From contig CAKUXM010000009.1 of assembly GCA_934700335.1 (NCBI GenBank), positions 1-64,000 on the forward strand: 64,000 bases of DNA. Reading direction: 5' to 3'. The stretch comes from an uncultured Candidatus Melainabacteria bacterium. GTDB lineage: Bacteria; Cyanobacteriota; Vampirovibrionia; Gastranaerophilales; Gastranaerophilaceae. The position numbers and the translations under genes were made by a program. The notes beneath the pieces are model-generated. The model did not search any database. It saw only the letters and a list, made by a program, of their open reading frames with translations, and was not told the DNA's origin. Shown here piece by piece: positions 17,938 to 26,709 of the stretch. Numbering within the stretch: position 1 is the stretch's first letter; every line of letters starts with the position of its first letter.

Positions 17938-18040
17938 AGTGAACCCTCAACCGAGCTACGCTCACCTTCTCCCAGTTTTGGGAGAAGGGAAAATTCTATT
18001 CACAACTCACTACCCACTACTTTTGTTGTATAATAAACCT
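17938..18040. repeat. Intergenic dispersed repeat with hairpin
   Basis: The gap holds GTGAACCCTCAACCGAGC-type sequence, a hairpin TTCTCCC/GGGAGAA at about 17962-17983 and the motif 'CTATTCACAACTCACTAC', which recurs in other intergenic regions of this window (34.4, 34.6, 63.3, 63.5 kb). The hairpin may end the transcript of the TPR-glycosyltransferase gene. Confidence 0.55.
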
Positions 18041-18063
18041 ATCATTTAATTTTTAGGAAAAAT

Positions 18064-18720
18064 ATGGGAAAATTTCAGAACAAAAAAGATTTTATTATTA
18101 GACTAGTAGTATTTATTTTAGGCATGTTTGTTAGCTGTTATGGTATTGCAATCACAACACGTAGTATGCTTGGTACAACTCCAATTGCATCACCTTATTA
18201 TGCTATTTCATTATTCAATATTAAATACTTTGATTTTGGAATGTGTGCCTTCATCTTTAATGCCTTATTCTTTTTCGGACAAGTTTTAATTCTACGTAAA
18301 AATTTTCCACCTATTCAAATCGTTCAATTACCAATCGCACTTGCAACAGGTTTATTCATATCATTAAGTATGTTTCTAACTCAATTTATTCACGCAGGCG
18401 CATACTGGTGGAACATTTTACTAATCATAATCGGTTCTGCCATAATTGGTCTTGGAATCGCAATGGAAGTTTGGGCAGATTTAACATACATGCCAGGCGA
18501 TGGACTTGTTAAAGTAATCTACGAAGTTTCAAAATTAAACTTTGGTGTAGTTAAAGTTTCTTTTGACGTAACACTTGTTGTTATGGCAATGTTAATAACA
18601 TACTTCGGTTTAGGCGAAATCTTTGGTCAATGCGTTCGTGAAGGTACATTGATTTCTGCTCTTACAGTCGGCATTTTTGCTGATAGGTTTTTAAAACTTA
18701 TGAAATACAAAAAGCAATAA
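18064..18720 (+). CDS. YczE/YitT-type integral membrane protein
   Basis: 218 residues with about five hydrophobic helices (17-37, 55-77, 85-107, 117-137, 160-185). GMFVSCYGIAITTRSMLGTTPIASPYYAIS and the later EVWADLTYMPGDGLVKV match the YczE-like membrane family (DUF6198 type). The function in this family is not established; some members sit beside regulators or transport genes. AGGAAAAA precedes the ATG and a TATAAT lies about 35 bases upstream. The metalloprotease-like gene follows after one base. Confidence 0.72.
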   Translation: MGKFQNKKDFIIRLVVFILGMFVSCYGIAITTRSMLGTTPIASPYYAISLFNIKYFDFGMCAFIFNALFFFGQVLILRKNFPPIQIVQLPIALATGLFISLSMFLTQFIHAGAYWWNILLIIIGSAIIGLGIAMEVWADLTYMPGDGLVKVIYEVSKLNFGVVKVSFDVTLVVMAMLITYFGLGEIFGQCVREGTLISALTVGIFADRFLKLMKYKKQ

Positions 18721-18721
18721 A

Positions 18722-19252
18722 ATGATTTCAAACAACATAGACAAATACATTGAAAATACAAAGGTTAACGGCATTTTTATAAAATGGAACAAAAGAATTC
18801 TAAATGTTTTTGTTTCTGATATTGCTGGAAACATTTCTAACAAAGAGTTCTACAAATCAGAAATTCAACGTGCTATTCAAAACTGGAACACAATTCTAAA
18901 AACAAATGGCATAAATATTATATTTAATCAGATTTATGTGCCTAACAATGCTGACATCATCATCAAATGGACAAAAGTCGGAAGAGTTTATGAAGGAATG
19001 TGCAAATATCCTAGCGTAATAAACGGTATTATCAAAAAAATCTCAATTGATATTGGTCTACCTAACGAGCTTTCACCCAAAAACACTACAAACGAAAGTA
19101 TTTTTGCAACAATGATGCACGAACTGGGACACGCACTAGGTTTGGGACACGGAATTGAAATTAATGATATAATGTTCGTTCCTCATCAAAAAAATATCAC
19201 AACTCCTAGCGACAATGATTTATATGTATTAAAAAAGATTTATCTATCATAA
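18722..19252 (+). CDS. Metzincin-type zinc metalloprotease, matrixin-like, without signal peptide
   Basis: 176 residues. The zinc site HELGHALGLGH (H133, E134, H137, H143) is the full HExxHxxGxxH metzincin motif, followed by a Met-turn M151 (NDIMFVPH). Upstream, AIQNWNTILKTNGINIIFNQI and IIIKWTKVG match the beta-strand layout of M10 catalytic domains. There is no signal sequence or visible prodomain, so if exported it must use another route; otherwise it acts inside the cell. The ATG starts one base after the preceding membrane-protein gene, suggesting coupling. Confidence 0.82.
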   Translation: MISNNIDKYIENTKVNGIFIKWNKRILNVFVSDIAGNISNKEFYKSEIQRAIQNWNTILKTNGINIIFNQIYVPNNADIIIKWTKVGRVYEGMCKYPSVINGIIKKISIDIGLPNELSPKNTTNESIFATMMHELGHALGLGHGIEINDIMFVPHQKNITTPSDNDLYVLKKIYLS

Positions 19253-19506
19253 ACCAATTTTATTAAGAGATGTAATGTTTTTTCACGTGTTCTTTTTTGT
19301 TCTAAAAGTCAATTAAATTGTCAAAGTAGTATTTTGAATTTTTCAAATAACACAAACCCCTTCTATTTTTTGAATAGTTTTTATTGCAATTGGTTTTTCT
19401 ATTATGCTATGATTTTTAAGTCTATGGTCTAAGTGCGTAGACTTATTTTGCATTTATACTGTAAACAAAATCGTATATTACATAATTTACAAGGAGGCTT
19501 TATGAA

Positions 19507-20496
19507 ATGAAAGATTTACCGGTAAAACACAAACTTCCAAGCAAAGTAATTGCTTACATTTCAATTTCAATCGCAGTAATTCTTTATGGAACATCACTAA
19601 CTGCAACAAAAATTTGTCTAAATGAATATTCGACTCTGTCTCTTATGGCAATAAGAATGAGTCTTTCAACAATTTTATTCATTCCGTTTTTCTTAACAAT
19701 TTACAGAAACGTTAAAATAGATAAGAGCGATATAAAATTTATCCTTTTAATGGTTTTATGTGAACCTTGTTTGTATTTTATTTTTGAAACGAATGCTTTA
19801 AAATTCACATCATCAGGACAAGCAGGGGTTTTAAGCTCGCTAGAGCCTGTTTTAATAATATTTTTTGCAAGAATGATTTTGAAAGAAAGATTTCCAAGAT
19901 TAGCATATATCGGTTTGGGTATTGCAATTTTTGGTTCAATTCTTTTAAGTCTTGCATCTGATGTTACTGAACTTGCGCCAAGACCCGTTCTTGGAAATGC
20001 GCTTCAACTAGGCGCTGAAATTTTAACATGCGTTAGTATTGTAACGACAAAATATTTAATGGATAAATACCCTCCATTCTATCTTGCAGGAATTGCGGTT
20101 TTTGGTGGTGCAATATTCTTTACTGGAATGTGTTTTGTTACTGGTGAACCTATTCATCTTATAACATCATCTTCAAGCATATATATCGTTGGATATCTAG
20201 GTATTTTAACTGTAGTTGCTTATGCACTATACAACTCATCTATGAATATCCTTTCAGCAAGTAAGGTTTCACCTTTCTTGTTCTTACTTCCAATTTCAGC
20301 CTTATTCTTTGGCTGGTTCTTCTTAGGCGAAACATCAAACATATTACAAATGATTTCTTGCTTTGTAATTTTCTTTGGTATTTATTTAAGCCAAACTTTC
20401 AGCAAATACGTCGAGAAAAAGAAAAGAGATAAAAACACTCTTAATAAACTTGAATTTGCAAAAATAGAAGTTACAGAAGAGGACGATATTCTATAA
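19507..20496 (+). CDS. DMT-superfamily transporter, EamA type
   Basis: 329 residues with ten membrane helices in two EamA repeats (residues 15-150 and 165-300), ending in a charged cytoplasmic tail. SLMAIRMSLSTILFIPFF and FTSSGQAGVLSSLEPVLIIFFARMILKERFPRLAYIG are typical EamA segments. Likely exports or imports a small metabolite; substrate unknown. AAGGAGG lies 9 bases before the chosen ATG; another ATG at 19502 is closer but opens only the two-codon frame ATG AAA TGA. It converges with the DegT-like gene two bases beyond its stop. Confidence 0.88.
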   Translation: MKDLPVKHKLPSKVIAYISISIAVILYGTSLTATKICLNEYSTLSLMAIRMSLSTILFIPFFLTIYRNVKIDKSDIKFILLMVLCEPCLYFIFETNALKFTSSGQAGVLSSLEPVLIIFFARMILKERFPRLAYIGLGIAIFGSILLSLASDVTELAPRPVLGNALQLGAEILTCVSIVTTKYLMDKYPPFYLAGIAVFGGAIFFTGMCFVTGEPIHLITSSSSIYIVGYLGILTVVAYALYNSSMNILSASKVSPFLFLLPISALFFGWFFLGETSNILQMISCFVIFFGIYLSQTFSKYVEKKKRDKNTLNKLEFAKIEVTEEDDIL

Positions 20497-20498
20497 AT

Positions 20499-21299
20499 TT
20501 AATATATTGGGACGGGAACTAAATTTTTGTAAAAATCATATTCCGCAAAACCCTTTGGTATTCCGTTCCAATATCTAAAAATCATTAACCCTTGTTTTTC
20601 TAATTCATAACCTATATTTTCATCATCTGTTAATAACGGATATACAAACGGTATTTCACCGTTTTCAAGGTTTATATCTAACTTATTAATTGATTTATAT
20701 TTTTTATGAAAATGTTCAAAATTTTTCAATCGTATTGATTTTTCTTCTTCAAAATCTATAGAAGAAATAATATTTTCGCTTGTTTTTGACATCAGTAAAA
20801 TATCTTCTTCATCAAGCCTATTTTCGTTTTTAACAACATTTTCAAAATTATAATTTTCTATTTCATATTCATTTGCCTGTAAAAAACTTTGCTCTAAATT
20901 TTTTTCACAATAAAGATAAGCACCGTCTTTTATACCATATTTAGGTTGAAAAAATTTACGCAAAGAATTAAACGAAACAAGTCCAGAAGGATTTGAATAA
21001 AACGAATGCGCATTATCAACAATCAAATTTTTATACTTTTGAGCCAAAAGTTGAACGTTTTTAAAACAAATACCAAAATAATTCGGATAAAGAATAAAAT
21101 CGTTTTCAGCAAAATCAATACAAGGCATAAGATTTTTATCAATATGATAAAAATTAATTTTCACATTTTCCTTACGAATAGCCGATTTGACCGTAGGACA
21201 AATATAATAAGGAACAAAAATTTCCTTAATATCATAGGCACGAAGAATATATCTCAAGCAATTCCGTGCAGTATTTAATTTGATAATCTTATCGGTCAT
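20499..21299 (-). CDS. DegT/DnrJ-type PLP aminotransferase-like protein, shortened
   Basis: 266 residues, clearly shorter than the usual 360-400. NYFGICFKNVQLLAQKYKNLIVDNAHSF matches the PLP-binding Asp region (DxAHS) of DegT-family sugar aminotransferases, and SFNSLRKFFQPKYGIKDGAYL matches the segment around the usual catalytic Lys. The C-terminal part (YELEKQGLMIFRYWNG) is also of that type. Aminotransferase activity on a nucleotide sugar is plausible, but the missing length and uncertain Lys make a non-catalytic role possible. It starts 4 bases after the secreted-protein gene and is probably co-transcribed. Confidence 0.65.
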   Translation of the reverse strand: MTDKIIKLNTARNCLRYILRAYDIKEIFVPYYICPTVKSAIRKENVKINFYHIDKNLMPCIDFAENDFILYPNYFGICFKNVQLLAQKYKNLIVDNAHSFYSNPSGLVSFNSLRKFFQPKYGIKDGAYLYCEKNLEQSFLQANEYEIENYNFENVVKNENRLDEEDILLMSKTSENIISSIDFEEEKSIRLKNFEHFHKKYKSINKLDINLENGEIPFVYPLLTDDENIGYELEKQGLMIFRYWNGIPKGFAEYDFYKNLVPVPIY

Positions 21300-21303
21300 A
21301 AAA

Positions 21304-21828
21304 TTATATATTACTACTAAAAGTAAACTCGTCCAAAAGTACAGCTTCTAATGGAACATTTGTTAAAGTTTTTGCATCTTTTCCTCTAACAAAACCAAAC
21401 AAACCTAATGGAAATAAAATTATAGTAGCCAAACCAATTGAAGCTACAACCACAGACCAAGTTGTATCTTTGCCAACATATTGTTTAGTAAAATCAATTC
21501 GATGAGAATTACCATTAACATCGTAAACTTTACCTCTGCTAACAGTGATGTTTCCACCTTGTCCCCAGAAGGCTTTCTTTTGAGTTTCGCTTATATATAA
21601 ATATCCTTTGCTACCAGCTTTAAAGACTCTCACACCATTTACAACAACATCTTCGTCAATTGTAATGGCAACTTTTTCACCAACAGTTGCATCTGCACTA
21701 GATTTAAGTTCAGAAACAGTAAATTCAATAGGAGTATTTGCTTTAACTTTCACTGTTTTAGAAAAGCATGGTAAAGTATTTAGATTTAAAAATCCTAAAA
21801 TTAAAGTAAAAACTAATATCTTTTTCAT
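21304..21828 (-). CDS. Secreted/membrane-anchored protein of unknown function
   Basis: 174 residues. The signal peptide is MKKILVFTLILGFLNLNTLPCFS. Residues 25-115 are beta-rich (KVKANTPIEFTVSELKSSADATVGEKVAITIDEDVVVNGVRVF), with the feel of a periplasmic barrel or TrbI-like domain with variable lengths. A membrane helix at about 123-147 (WSVVVASIGLATIILFPLGLFGFV) is followed by a short tail. No conserved catalytic residues are recognised. It is the first gene of a two-gene unit with the DegT-like gene and lies next to the tRNA-Asn repeat array. Confidence 0.7.
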   Translation of the reverse strand: MKKILVFTLILGFLNLNTLPCFSKTVKVKANTPIEFTVSELKSSADATVGEKVAITIDEDVVVNGVRVFKAGSKGYLYISETQKKAFWGQGGNITVSRGKVYDVNGNSHRIDFTKQYVGKDTTWSVVVASIGLATIILFPLGLFGFVRGKDAKTLTNVPLEAVLLDEFTFSSNI

Positions 21829-21989
21829 AAAATCCTCAAAAGTAATTCGTAGATTTTATTTTATCACAAAAGATATAAATTATATATATATAAATTTAAT
21901 TTTTTATATAATTTCAAGTAGAACCTCTGCTCACTTACGCTGGACTCTCACAATTGGTTCTCGTCTCAACCCAGAAATATTCATAAAAT

Positions 21990-22296
21990 ACTCCCCAGGT
22001 AGGACTTCAGCTCAGATGCAGGCGAGGAACTCGAGACTTGCAGATGAGGGTATCGATGTAGTCGATTGAACCATGTTTGTTGCGACGTCGAGAGCAACAA
22101 ACCGTGAGAGTCCTAAACTCCAAAAATTTTACATAAAAAAATACTCCCCAGGTTGGACTTCAGCTCAGATGCAGGCGAGGAACTCGAGACTTGCAGATGA
22201 GGGTATCGACGTAGTTGATTGAACCATGTTTGTTGCGACGTCGAGAGCAACAAACCGTGAGAGTCCTAAACTCCAAAAATTTTACATAAAAAAAAT
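21990..22296. repeat. Two tandem 153/154-bp units carrying the tRNA-Asn 3' end
   Basis: Units 21990-22142 and 22143-22296 are nearly identical. Each starts with 17 nt copied from the end of the adjacent tRNA-Asn (21990-22006 with one change, 22143-22159 exact), then about 135 nt of non-tRNA sequence including the hairpin TTTGTTGC/GCAACAAA. The third occurrence of the 17 nt is the tRNA itself (22297-22313). Left of the array, 21915-21989 holds related sequence containing GGACTCTCAC, the reverse complement of a motif inside the units. Confidence 0.85.
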
Positions 22297-22297
22297 A

Positions 22298-22369
22298 CTC
22301 CCCAGGTTGGACTCGAACCAACAACCTACCGGTTAACAGCCGGTTGCTCCGCCATTGAGCTACTGAGGA
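22298..22369 (-). tRNA. tRNA-Asn (anticodon GTT)
   Basis: 72 nt on the minus strand. Acceptor TCCTCAG pairs with CTGGGGA; D arm AGCTC/GGAGC; anticodon loop CTGTTAA (GTT) on a CCGG/CCGG stem; T arm GTTGG-TTCGAGT-CCAAC. Discriminator G; CCA is not encoded. Confidence 0.97.
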
Positions 22370-22435
22370 ATATTCTCTAAGCTTTTCTCCTTTTGGCTCC
22401 GCAACTGTCGTCTTGTTATTTAACTGTGCATGTTT

Positions 22436-22459
22436 CACCTGCACCGGAGCTACTAAGGA
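22436..22459 (-). pseudogene. Possible 5' fragment of a tRNA-Asn copy
   Basis: On the minus strand ATCCTTAGTAGCTC resembles the first 14 nt of the intact tRNA-Asn (TCCTCAGTAGCTC) with one change; similarity then fades. Short, so it could be chance, but it lies 70 bases upstream of the real tRNA in the same orientation. Confidence 0.3.
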
Positions 22460-22584
22460 TTTTAGACTTATCCCGTTCCATTAGGCTTATTTCAAGCATT
22501 CTCGGAACTTCTCGTTTGGTCTTAATCTCTGTTTCCAAAGATTGTAAAATTATTATATACAAAAACTTTTTTCTTGTAAAGTAG

Positions 22585-24399
22585 TTAATTTTTTATATTA
22601 CTCATTTTTATCAAAATATCAATCTCTTTATATAATGTACTCAATTCCTTAAACGTACCTATATCAATAATTTCTCCGTTTTTCATATACACAATTCTAT
22701 CGCAAATTTTCAACGTAGAAAGTCGGTGTGCAATTGCAATAATTGTCTTTTTTCCCTTAAACTCTTTTAACATTTCTGTAATTTCATTCTCTGTTTTCAA
22801 ATCTAAAGATGATGTGGCTTCATCAAAAATCAATATTTCAGGATTTCTATACAATGCTCTTGCAATAGCTAATCTTTGTTTTTGACCTTGTGAAAGTCCG
22901 TTTGAACCTAAAATAACCTTCGCATCTGATTTTTCTCTAAAAGTTTCAACATAATCCCAAAGTTGAGCCTTTTTTAATGCGCTTTCCACCTGATGATAAT
23001 CTACATCTAATGGGTCAATTCCCCATGCCACATTATCAGCAAATGAGCCGTCTACTAAATTTATATTTTGCGGAACATATCCAATGATTTTCCTCAAAGA
23101 GAAAAAGTTTCTTTGATTAATAAAAATATCATCAAGGCTAATATTACCGTAATCTATTGGCAACAATCCCATTATAATCTCTGCCAATGTTGTTTTACCC
23201 GCGCCAGAATCACCGATAATACCAATAAATTCGCCCGCCTTAATTTCTAAATTCAAGTTTTTAATAACAGGTTTATTTTCTTTATACTGAAAATTTATAC
23301 CTTCAAGTTTTAAACTATCCTTAAAAGTCAACGGTGGTAAGTTTGCATCTAAATCTGGCAAGTCTTTTTCATCAAACTTATACATTGTTGCATATTCGTT
23401 CAACTTATCCATTAATCTTTTTGTTGCATTTATTTGATTAAACGCACTTTGAATTCTATTCAATGGTGGCGCAATTCTAAAAATTGCCATTACAACCAAA
23501 CCATAAGATGCAAGTATTTTTGTTGTATCTGCTAAATTTTGAATAGTAATTATAAATGCAAATAAAATAAAAGTTATCACAATCAATGTTTCAATAATAT
23601 ATGGCGGAATTAATGTATAATAGTTATTTTTTAACATTGTTTGATTATATTTTGCTTGATTGTCTTTAAATCTATTATAAAAATAATCCTCAATACCCAA
23701 AATTTTAACTTCTTTGAAATTTTTTATACATTCCATAATGCTATTATTATTATCAACAGAAGTTTTTGCCATTTCTGCAGAAATCTCACTTGTTTTATTT
23801 TTGAAAAATTTATTTTGAATTTTCATCATCACATACAAGAACAATGTCGTAATTATTGCAGTTAAAGGCAATTTGATTAATAACAACAATAAAATAATAG
23901 AAATAACAATCACGTTAATTATAATATTCAAAGTTCTCAAAACATATCCGTCAAGAACTTGTCCTATAAGAATTGTAAGATTATAAATCTTTTCTGAAGC
24001 CGGAGTTTGCATATTATCTTTGTATGATGCGTAAAGATAATATTTCATGAATTTTGCAGTTAAATCGTTTTTCCAGCCTACAATAAATTTATTTTGAAAA
24101 TAAATTGTACCCATCATATAAATATTTTTGATAACAAAAATCAAGATTGCGCTTAAACCAATTAAAAATGTATTTATAGAAACATCTTTTATAGGTAAAA
24201 CATTTGTTATTTTTTGATAAAAAGCATTATTAACAACTAAATCAGGATTGATTATCATTAAAATAAAAGGATAAATAAGTGCAATACCTATAAACTCCAT
24301 GCAACCTGCAATTATTGATAAAAACACGAAAAAGTAGATGTTTCCAACTTTTCCTTTTCCATAATTATTTATAAATATTTTAAATGTTTCAAATATCAT
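22585..24399 (-). CDS. ABC exporter half-transporter, MsbA/PglK-like
   Basis: 604 residues. The N-terminal membrane domain (1-330, six helices; MEFIGIALIYPFILMIINP resembles the opening of PglK/WlaB flippases) is fused to an ATPase domain (355-604) with Walker A GDSGAGKTT (396-404), signature LSQGQ (502-506), Walker B ILIFDEATSSLD (522-533) and the H-loop AHRLS. Most likely flips a lipid-linked glycan or lipid across the inner membrane as a homodimer. It is a single gene; the tRNA-Asn lies 215 bases beyond its stop. The exact substrate cannot be read from sequence. Confidence 0.9.
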   Translation of the reverse strand: MIFETFKIFINNYGKGKVGNIYFFVFLSIIAGCMEFIGIALIYPFILMIINPDLVVNNAFYQKITNVLPIKDVSINTFLIGLSAILIFVIKNIYMMGTIYFQNKFIVGWKNDLTAKFMKYYLYASYKDNMQTPASEKIYNLTILIGQVLDGYVLRTLNIIINVIVISIILLLLLIKLPLTAIITTLFLYVMMKIQNKFFKNKTSEISAEMAKTSVDNNNSIMECIKNFKEVKILGIEDYFYNRFKDNQAKYNQTMLKNNYYTLIPPYIIETLIVITFILFAFIITIQNLADTTKILASYGLVVMAIFRIAPPLNRIQSAFNQINATKRLMDKLNEYATMYKFDEKDLPDLDANLPPLTFKDSLKLEGINFQYKENKPVIKNLNLEIKAGEFIGIIGDSGAGKTTLAEIIMGLLPIDYGNISLDDIFINQRNFFSLRKIIGYVPQNINLVDGSFADNVAWGIDPLDVDYHQVESALKKAQLWDYVETFREKSDAKVILGSNGLSQGQKQRLAIARALYRNPEILIFDEATSSLDLKTENEITEMLKEFKGKKTIIAIAHRLSTLKICDRIVYMKNGEIIDIGTFKELSTLYKEIDILIKMSNIKN

Positions 24400-24506
24400 A
24401 AAAACATTTTACATTAAAAAAAAGTTAATTTCTTTCAAAAAGAAAAATATTACGATATAATATTAAATATCAAAAAAATAGATTAACATAAAAGGAGAAT
24501 TATATT

Positions 24507-25238
24507 ATGTCAAATCCAATGTTTACAGAAAACGCTATAAAAAGTGATACTTCAACTTATACAGGCGTACCAATGACAATTCAAGGAGTAATTAACAAAA
24601 CAGGTTTTTTATTAATTTGTTTATTAATGTCTAGTTTTTATATCTGGAGAGCTTATTTTCAAGGTTACACTGACCAAGTCGCAATGCTAACAATTGCAGG
24701 CTTTGCGGTTAGCATTATCGCATTTTTGGTATGCTTGTTTAGTAGAAAAGCAATCAGTATTGCTGCCCCAATTTATGCTATCGGAGAAGGCTTAATTTTA
24801 GGTGGAACAACTGCATATATAGAAACACAATTTCCAGGAATTGCTATTCAGGCTGTTGCAGCAACATTTATGGCTTTCGGTGTAATGCTTGTTTTATACC
24901 AAATGAAATTAATTAGAGCTACTGAAAAATTCAGAAGTGTACTTTTAATTTCTACCTTCTCAATTGCTGGTATCTACTTAGTACAATTGATTGGTATGTT
25001 TTTTGGTAAAAGTATTCCGTTCATCTTTACATCAAGTTCGATTGGTATTGGCTTTAGCTTAGTAGTTGTTGCGATTGCAGCATTAAACTTAATTTTAGAC
25101 TTTGATTTTATTGAAAAAGCAAACGAAAGAGGCATGGACAAAAGCTTTGAATGGTATGGTGCTTTTGGATTAATGGTAACTCTTGTTTGGTTATACATTG
25201 AAATCTTAAACTTATTAGCTAAATTAAGAGACAGATAG
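24507..25238 (+). CDS. Bax inhibitor-1 / YccA family membrane protein
   Basis: 243 residues with seven membrane helices from residue 30 on. The opening NPMFTENAIKS and the later IYAIGEGLILGGTTAYIETQFPGIAIQAVAATF and LILDFDFIEKANERGMDKSFEWYGAFGLMVTLVWLYIEIL match the YccA/YbhL-type BaxI_1 family. Conserved acidic residues in the last helices fit a pH-sensitive ion leak channel as known from the bacterial homologue BsYetJ; function in this organism is unknown. A good AAAGGAG site precedes the ATG. Divergent from the ABC exporter. Confidence 0.88.
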   Translation: MSNPMFTENAIKSDTSTYTGVPMTIQGVINKTGFLLICLLMSSFYIWRAYFQGYTDQVAMLTIAGFAVSIIAFLVCLFSRKAISIAAPIYAIGEGLILGGTTAYIETQFPGIAIQAVAATFMAFGVMLVLYQMKLIRATEKFRSVLLISTFSIAGIYLVQLIGMFFGKSIPFIFTSSSIGIGFSLVVVAIAALNLILDFDFIEKANERGMDKSFEWYGAFGLMVTLVWLYIEILNLLAKLRDR

Positions 25239-25247
25239 ACATTTGTG

Positions 25248-25292
25248 AATTGTGAGTAGTGAATAGAATTTTCTATTTACTATTCACTAATA
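25248..25292. repeat. Inverted 'AGTGAATAG' repeat between convergent genes
   Basis: AGTGAATAG and its complement CTATTCACT flank an A+T-rich loop between the Bax-inhibitor and DciA-like genes. The same motif appears at 18.0, 34.4, 34.6, 63.3 and 63.5 kb. It may also work as a bidirectional terminator. Confidence 0.5.
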
Positions 25293-25702
25293 TATTCATT
25301 ATCCCATTTTTTAGGGTCAAATTTTAAATCTTTAACCGTCATATTTAATGATTTTACGTACGGTTGAAGATTTTCTAATATATCCAATTTTTTAAGTAAT
25401 AATTCTTGAGCAACAATTGCATTTTTACATGCAATAATCATTGTGTAATTTGGTGCCATTCCATATGGGAATGACATTTTACCAAATTTTTCACCAACTG
25501 CTTTGTTCCAAAATTTGTACAATGTTTTTCTATTTATTGCTTTTTTAATCAAATTTTTTGCACTATTATTCAAATCAGCAAAGTCTAAGTCTTTATCATT
25601 ACTTTTTTTATATTTTTTTGTTTGTTTTGAATCCGTAGTATTAAGCATATCGCTCAATATGTCATCTATACCTTCAAAATTTGAATATAAAATTTTTTTC
25701 AT
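25280..25702 (-). CDS. DUF721 / DciA-like protein
   Basis: 140 residues. After a charged, low-complexity first half (1-45), the part LYKFWNKAVGEKFGKMSFPYGMAPNYTMIIACKNAIVAQELLLKKLDILENL fits the DUF721 pattern (fW..avG..i..h..p......L.v.v.ss.wa.eL...k..il..l). In other bacteria this domain occurs in DciA, a loader of the replicative helicase DnaB. Identification is by pattern only; the A/T-rich insert and low conservation leave some doubt. The start lies close to nrnA on the other strand. Confidence 0.6.
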   Translation of the reverse strand: MKKILYSNFEGIDDILSDMLNTTDSKQTKKYKKSNDKDLDFADLNNSAKNLIKKAINRKTLYKFWNKAVGEKFGKMSFPYGMAPNYTMIIACKNAIVAQELLLKKLDILENLQPYVKSLNMTVKDLKFDPKKWDNEYISE

Positions 25703-25743
25703 ATAAATCTTTCTTCTTTTTTATTCGTGGTAAAATAATACCT

Positions 25744-26709
25744 ATGAATTTAATTGACTTGAATGATATCATAAATAAATCAAAGAATATACTTATTGTA
25801 ACACACGTAAATCCAGACGGCGATGCTTTAGGTTCAATGACTGCTATGTATGGAATATTGCAGGATAATTTCAAGAAAAAACCCAGCATGTTAGCTCTTT
25901 CACATATTCCGTCTATTTACCAATATCTTCCCCATATCAAGGAGATAAAAACTCTTGATGATATTGATAAATCTATGGTTTACGATTTAGTTATTGCAGT
26001 TGACTTGGCAGCATTAGATAGATTAATGGACGCTCAAATTCTTTTTGACAAAGCTAAATTTACAATAAATTTAGATCACCACAAAACAAACAATGGATAT
26101 GGTGATTTTGCAAGAGTAAAAGGTAATGCAAGCTCTGCTGGTGAAGTTATTTATGAAGTTGCAAAAGAATTAAACTGGAAAATTTCTGAAGAAGTTGCTT
26201 TAAGCTTATATACTTCAATATTAACAGATACTGGCGCATTTAGGTTTGATAACACTTCTGCAAAGTCTTTGAGAGTCGCAGCAGATTTAATAGAAAGAGG
26301 CGTTAAGCCTGTAGAAGTCTATAAAAAGTGTTATGAAAATAAATCTAAAGGTCTTGTTTTATTCCAAAATTATTGTATGAATAAGGCGCAATTTATAAAT
26401 GATGATAAAATTGCTTATTTGATTGTTTATAAGAAAGATTTGGACAAGTTTAATGCAAAAGGCGATTATACAGATGGTCTGGCAGAAACTTTACGTTCTA
26501 TAAATACAACTGAGGTTTCTTTTGTGTTAAAAGAAATTGGCGACAAAGTTTTCAAAGTTTCAATGAGAAGTAAGCATATTGATATTGCAAAAGTGTGTGA
26601 AACTTTTAATGGCGGTGGACACAAGTTTGCTGCTGGTTGTACAATCAAAGCTTCCGCAGAAGATGCGGTAAAAAGAATTGTTAACCAAATTCACAAACAG
26701 GAATTTTAA
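25744..26709 (+). CDS. nrnA: DHH/DHHA1 phosphoesterase, NrnA type (nanoRNase / pAp phosphatase)
   Basis: 321 residues from ATG 25744 (MNLIDLNDII). DHH-domain motifs: THVNPDGDALGS near 19-30, VDLAAL near 84, and NLDHHKTN near 107. The DHHA1 domain ends in GGGHKFAAG. It degrades 2-5-nt RNAs and 3'-phosphoadenosine 5'-phosphate. There is no Shine-Dalgarno site; a TAAAAT box at 25731-25736 lies 7 bases before the ATG, so translation may be leaderless. The stop overlaps the ATG of the YihY gene by one base. Confidence 0.93.
   Translation: MNLIDLNDIINKSKNILIVTHVNPDGDALGSMTAMYGILQDNFKKKPSMLALSHIPSIYQYLPHIKEIKTLDDIDKSMVYDLVIAVDLAALDRLMDAQILFDKAKFTINLDHHKTNNGYGDFARVKGNASSAGEVIYEVAKELNWKISEEVALSLYTSILTDTGAFRFDNTSAKSLRVAADLIERGVKPVEVYKKCYENKSKGLVLFQNYCMNKAQFINDDKIAYLIVYKKDLDKFNAKGDYTDGLAETLRSINTTEVSFVLKEIGDKVFKVSMRSKHIDIAKVCETFNGGGHKFAAGCTIKASAEDAVKRIVNQIHKQEF

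Noticed and set aside
19417..19445. Hairpin TAAGTCTA/TAGACTTA before the EamA transporter as riboswitch or terminator
   Set aside because: Short A+T-rich stem without conserved core or clear T-run; not enough to call.
21608..22069. 153-codon plus-strand frame across the secreted-protein gene and repeat
   Set aside because: Antisense to a gene with a clear signal peptide, then runs into the tRNA-Asn repeats.
22160..22444. 94-codon frame on the minus strand through tRNA-Asn
   Set aside because: It reads through the tRNA itself (SSVAQWRSN...GRLLVRVQPGE is the familiar false translation of a tRNA) and the repeat array.
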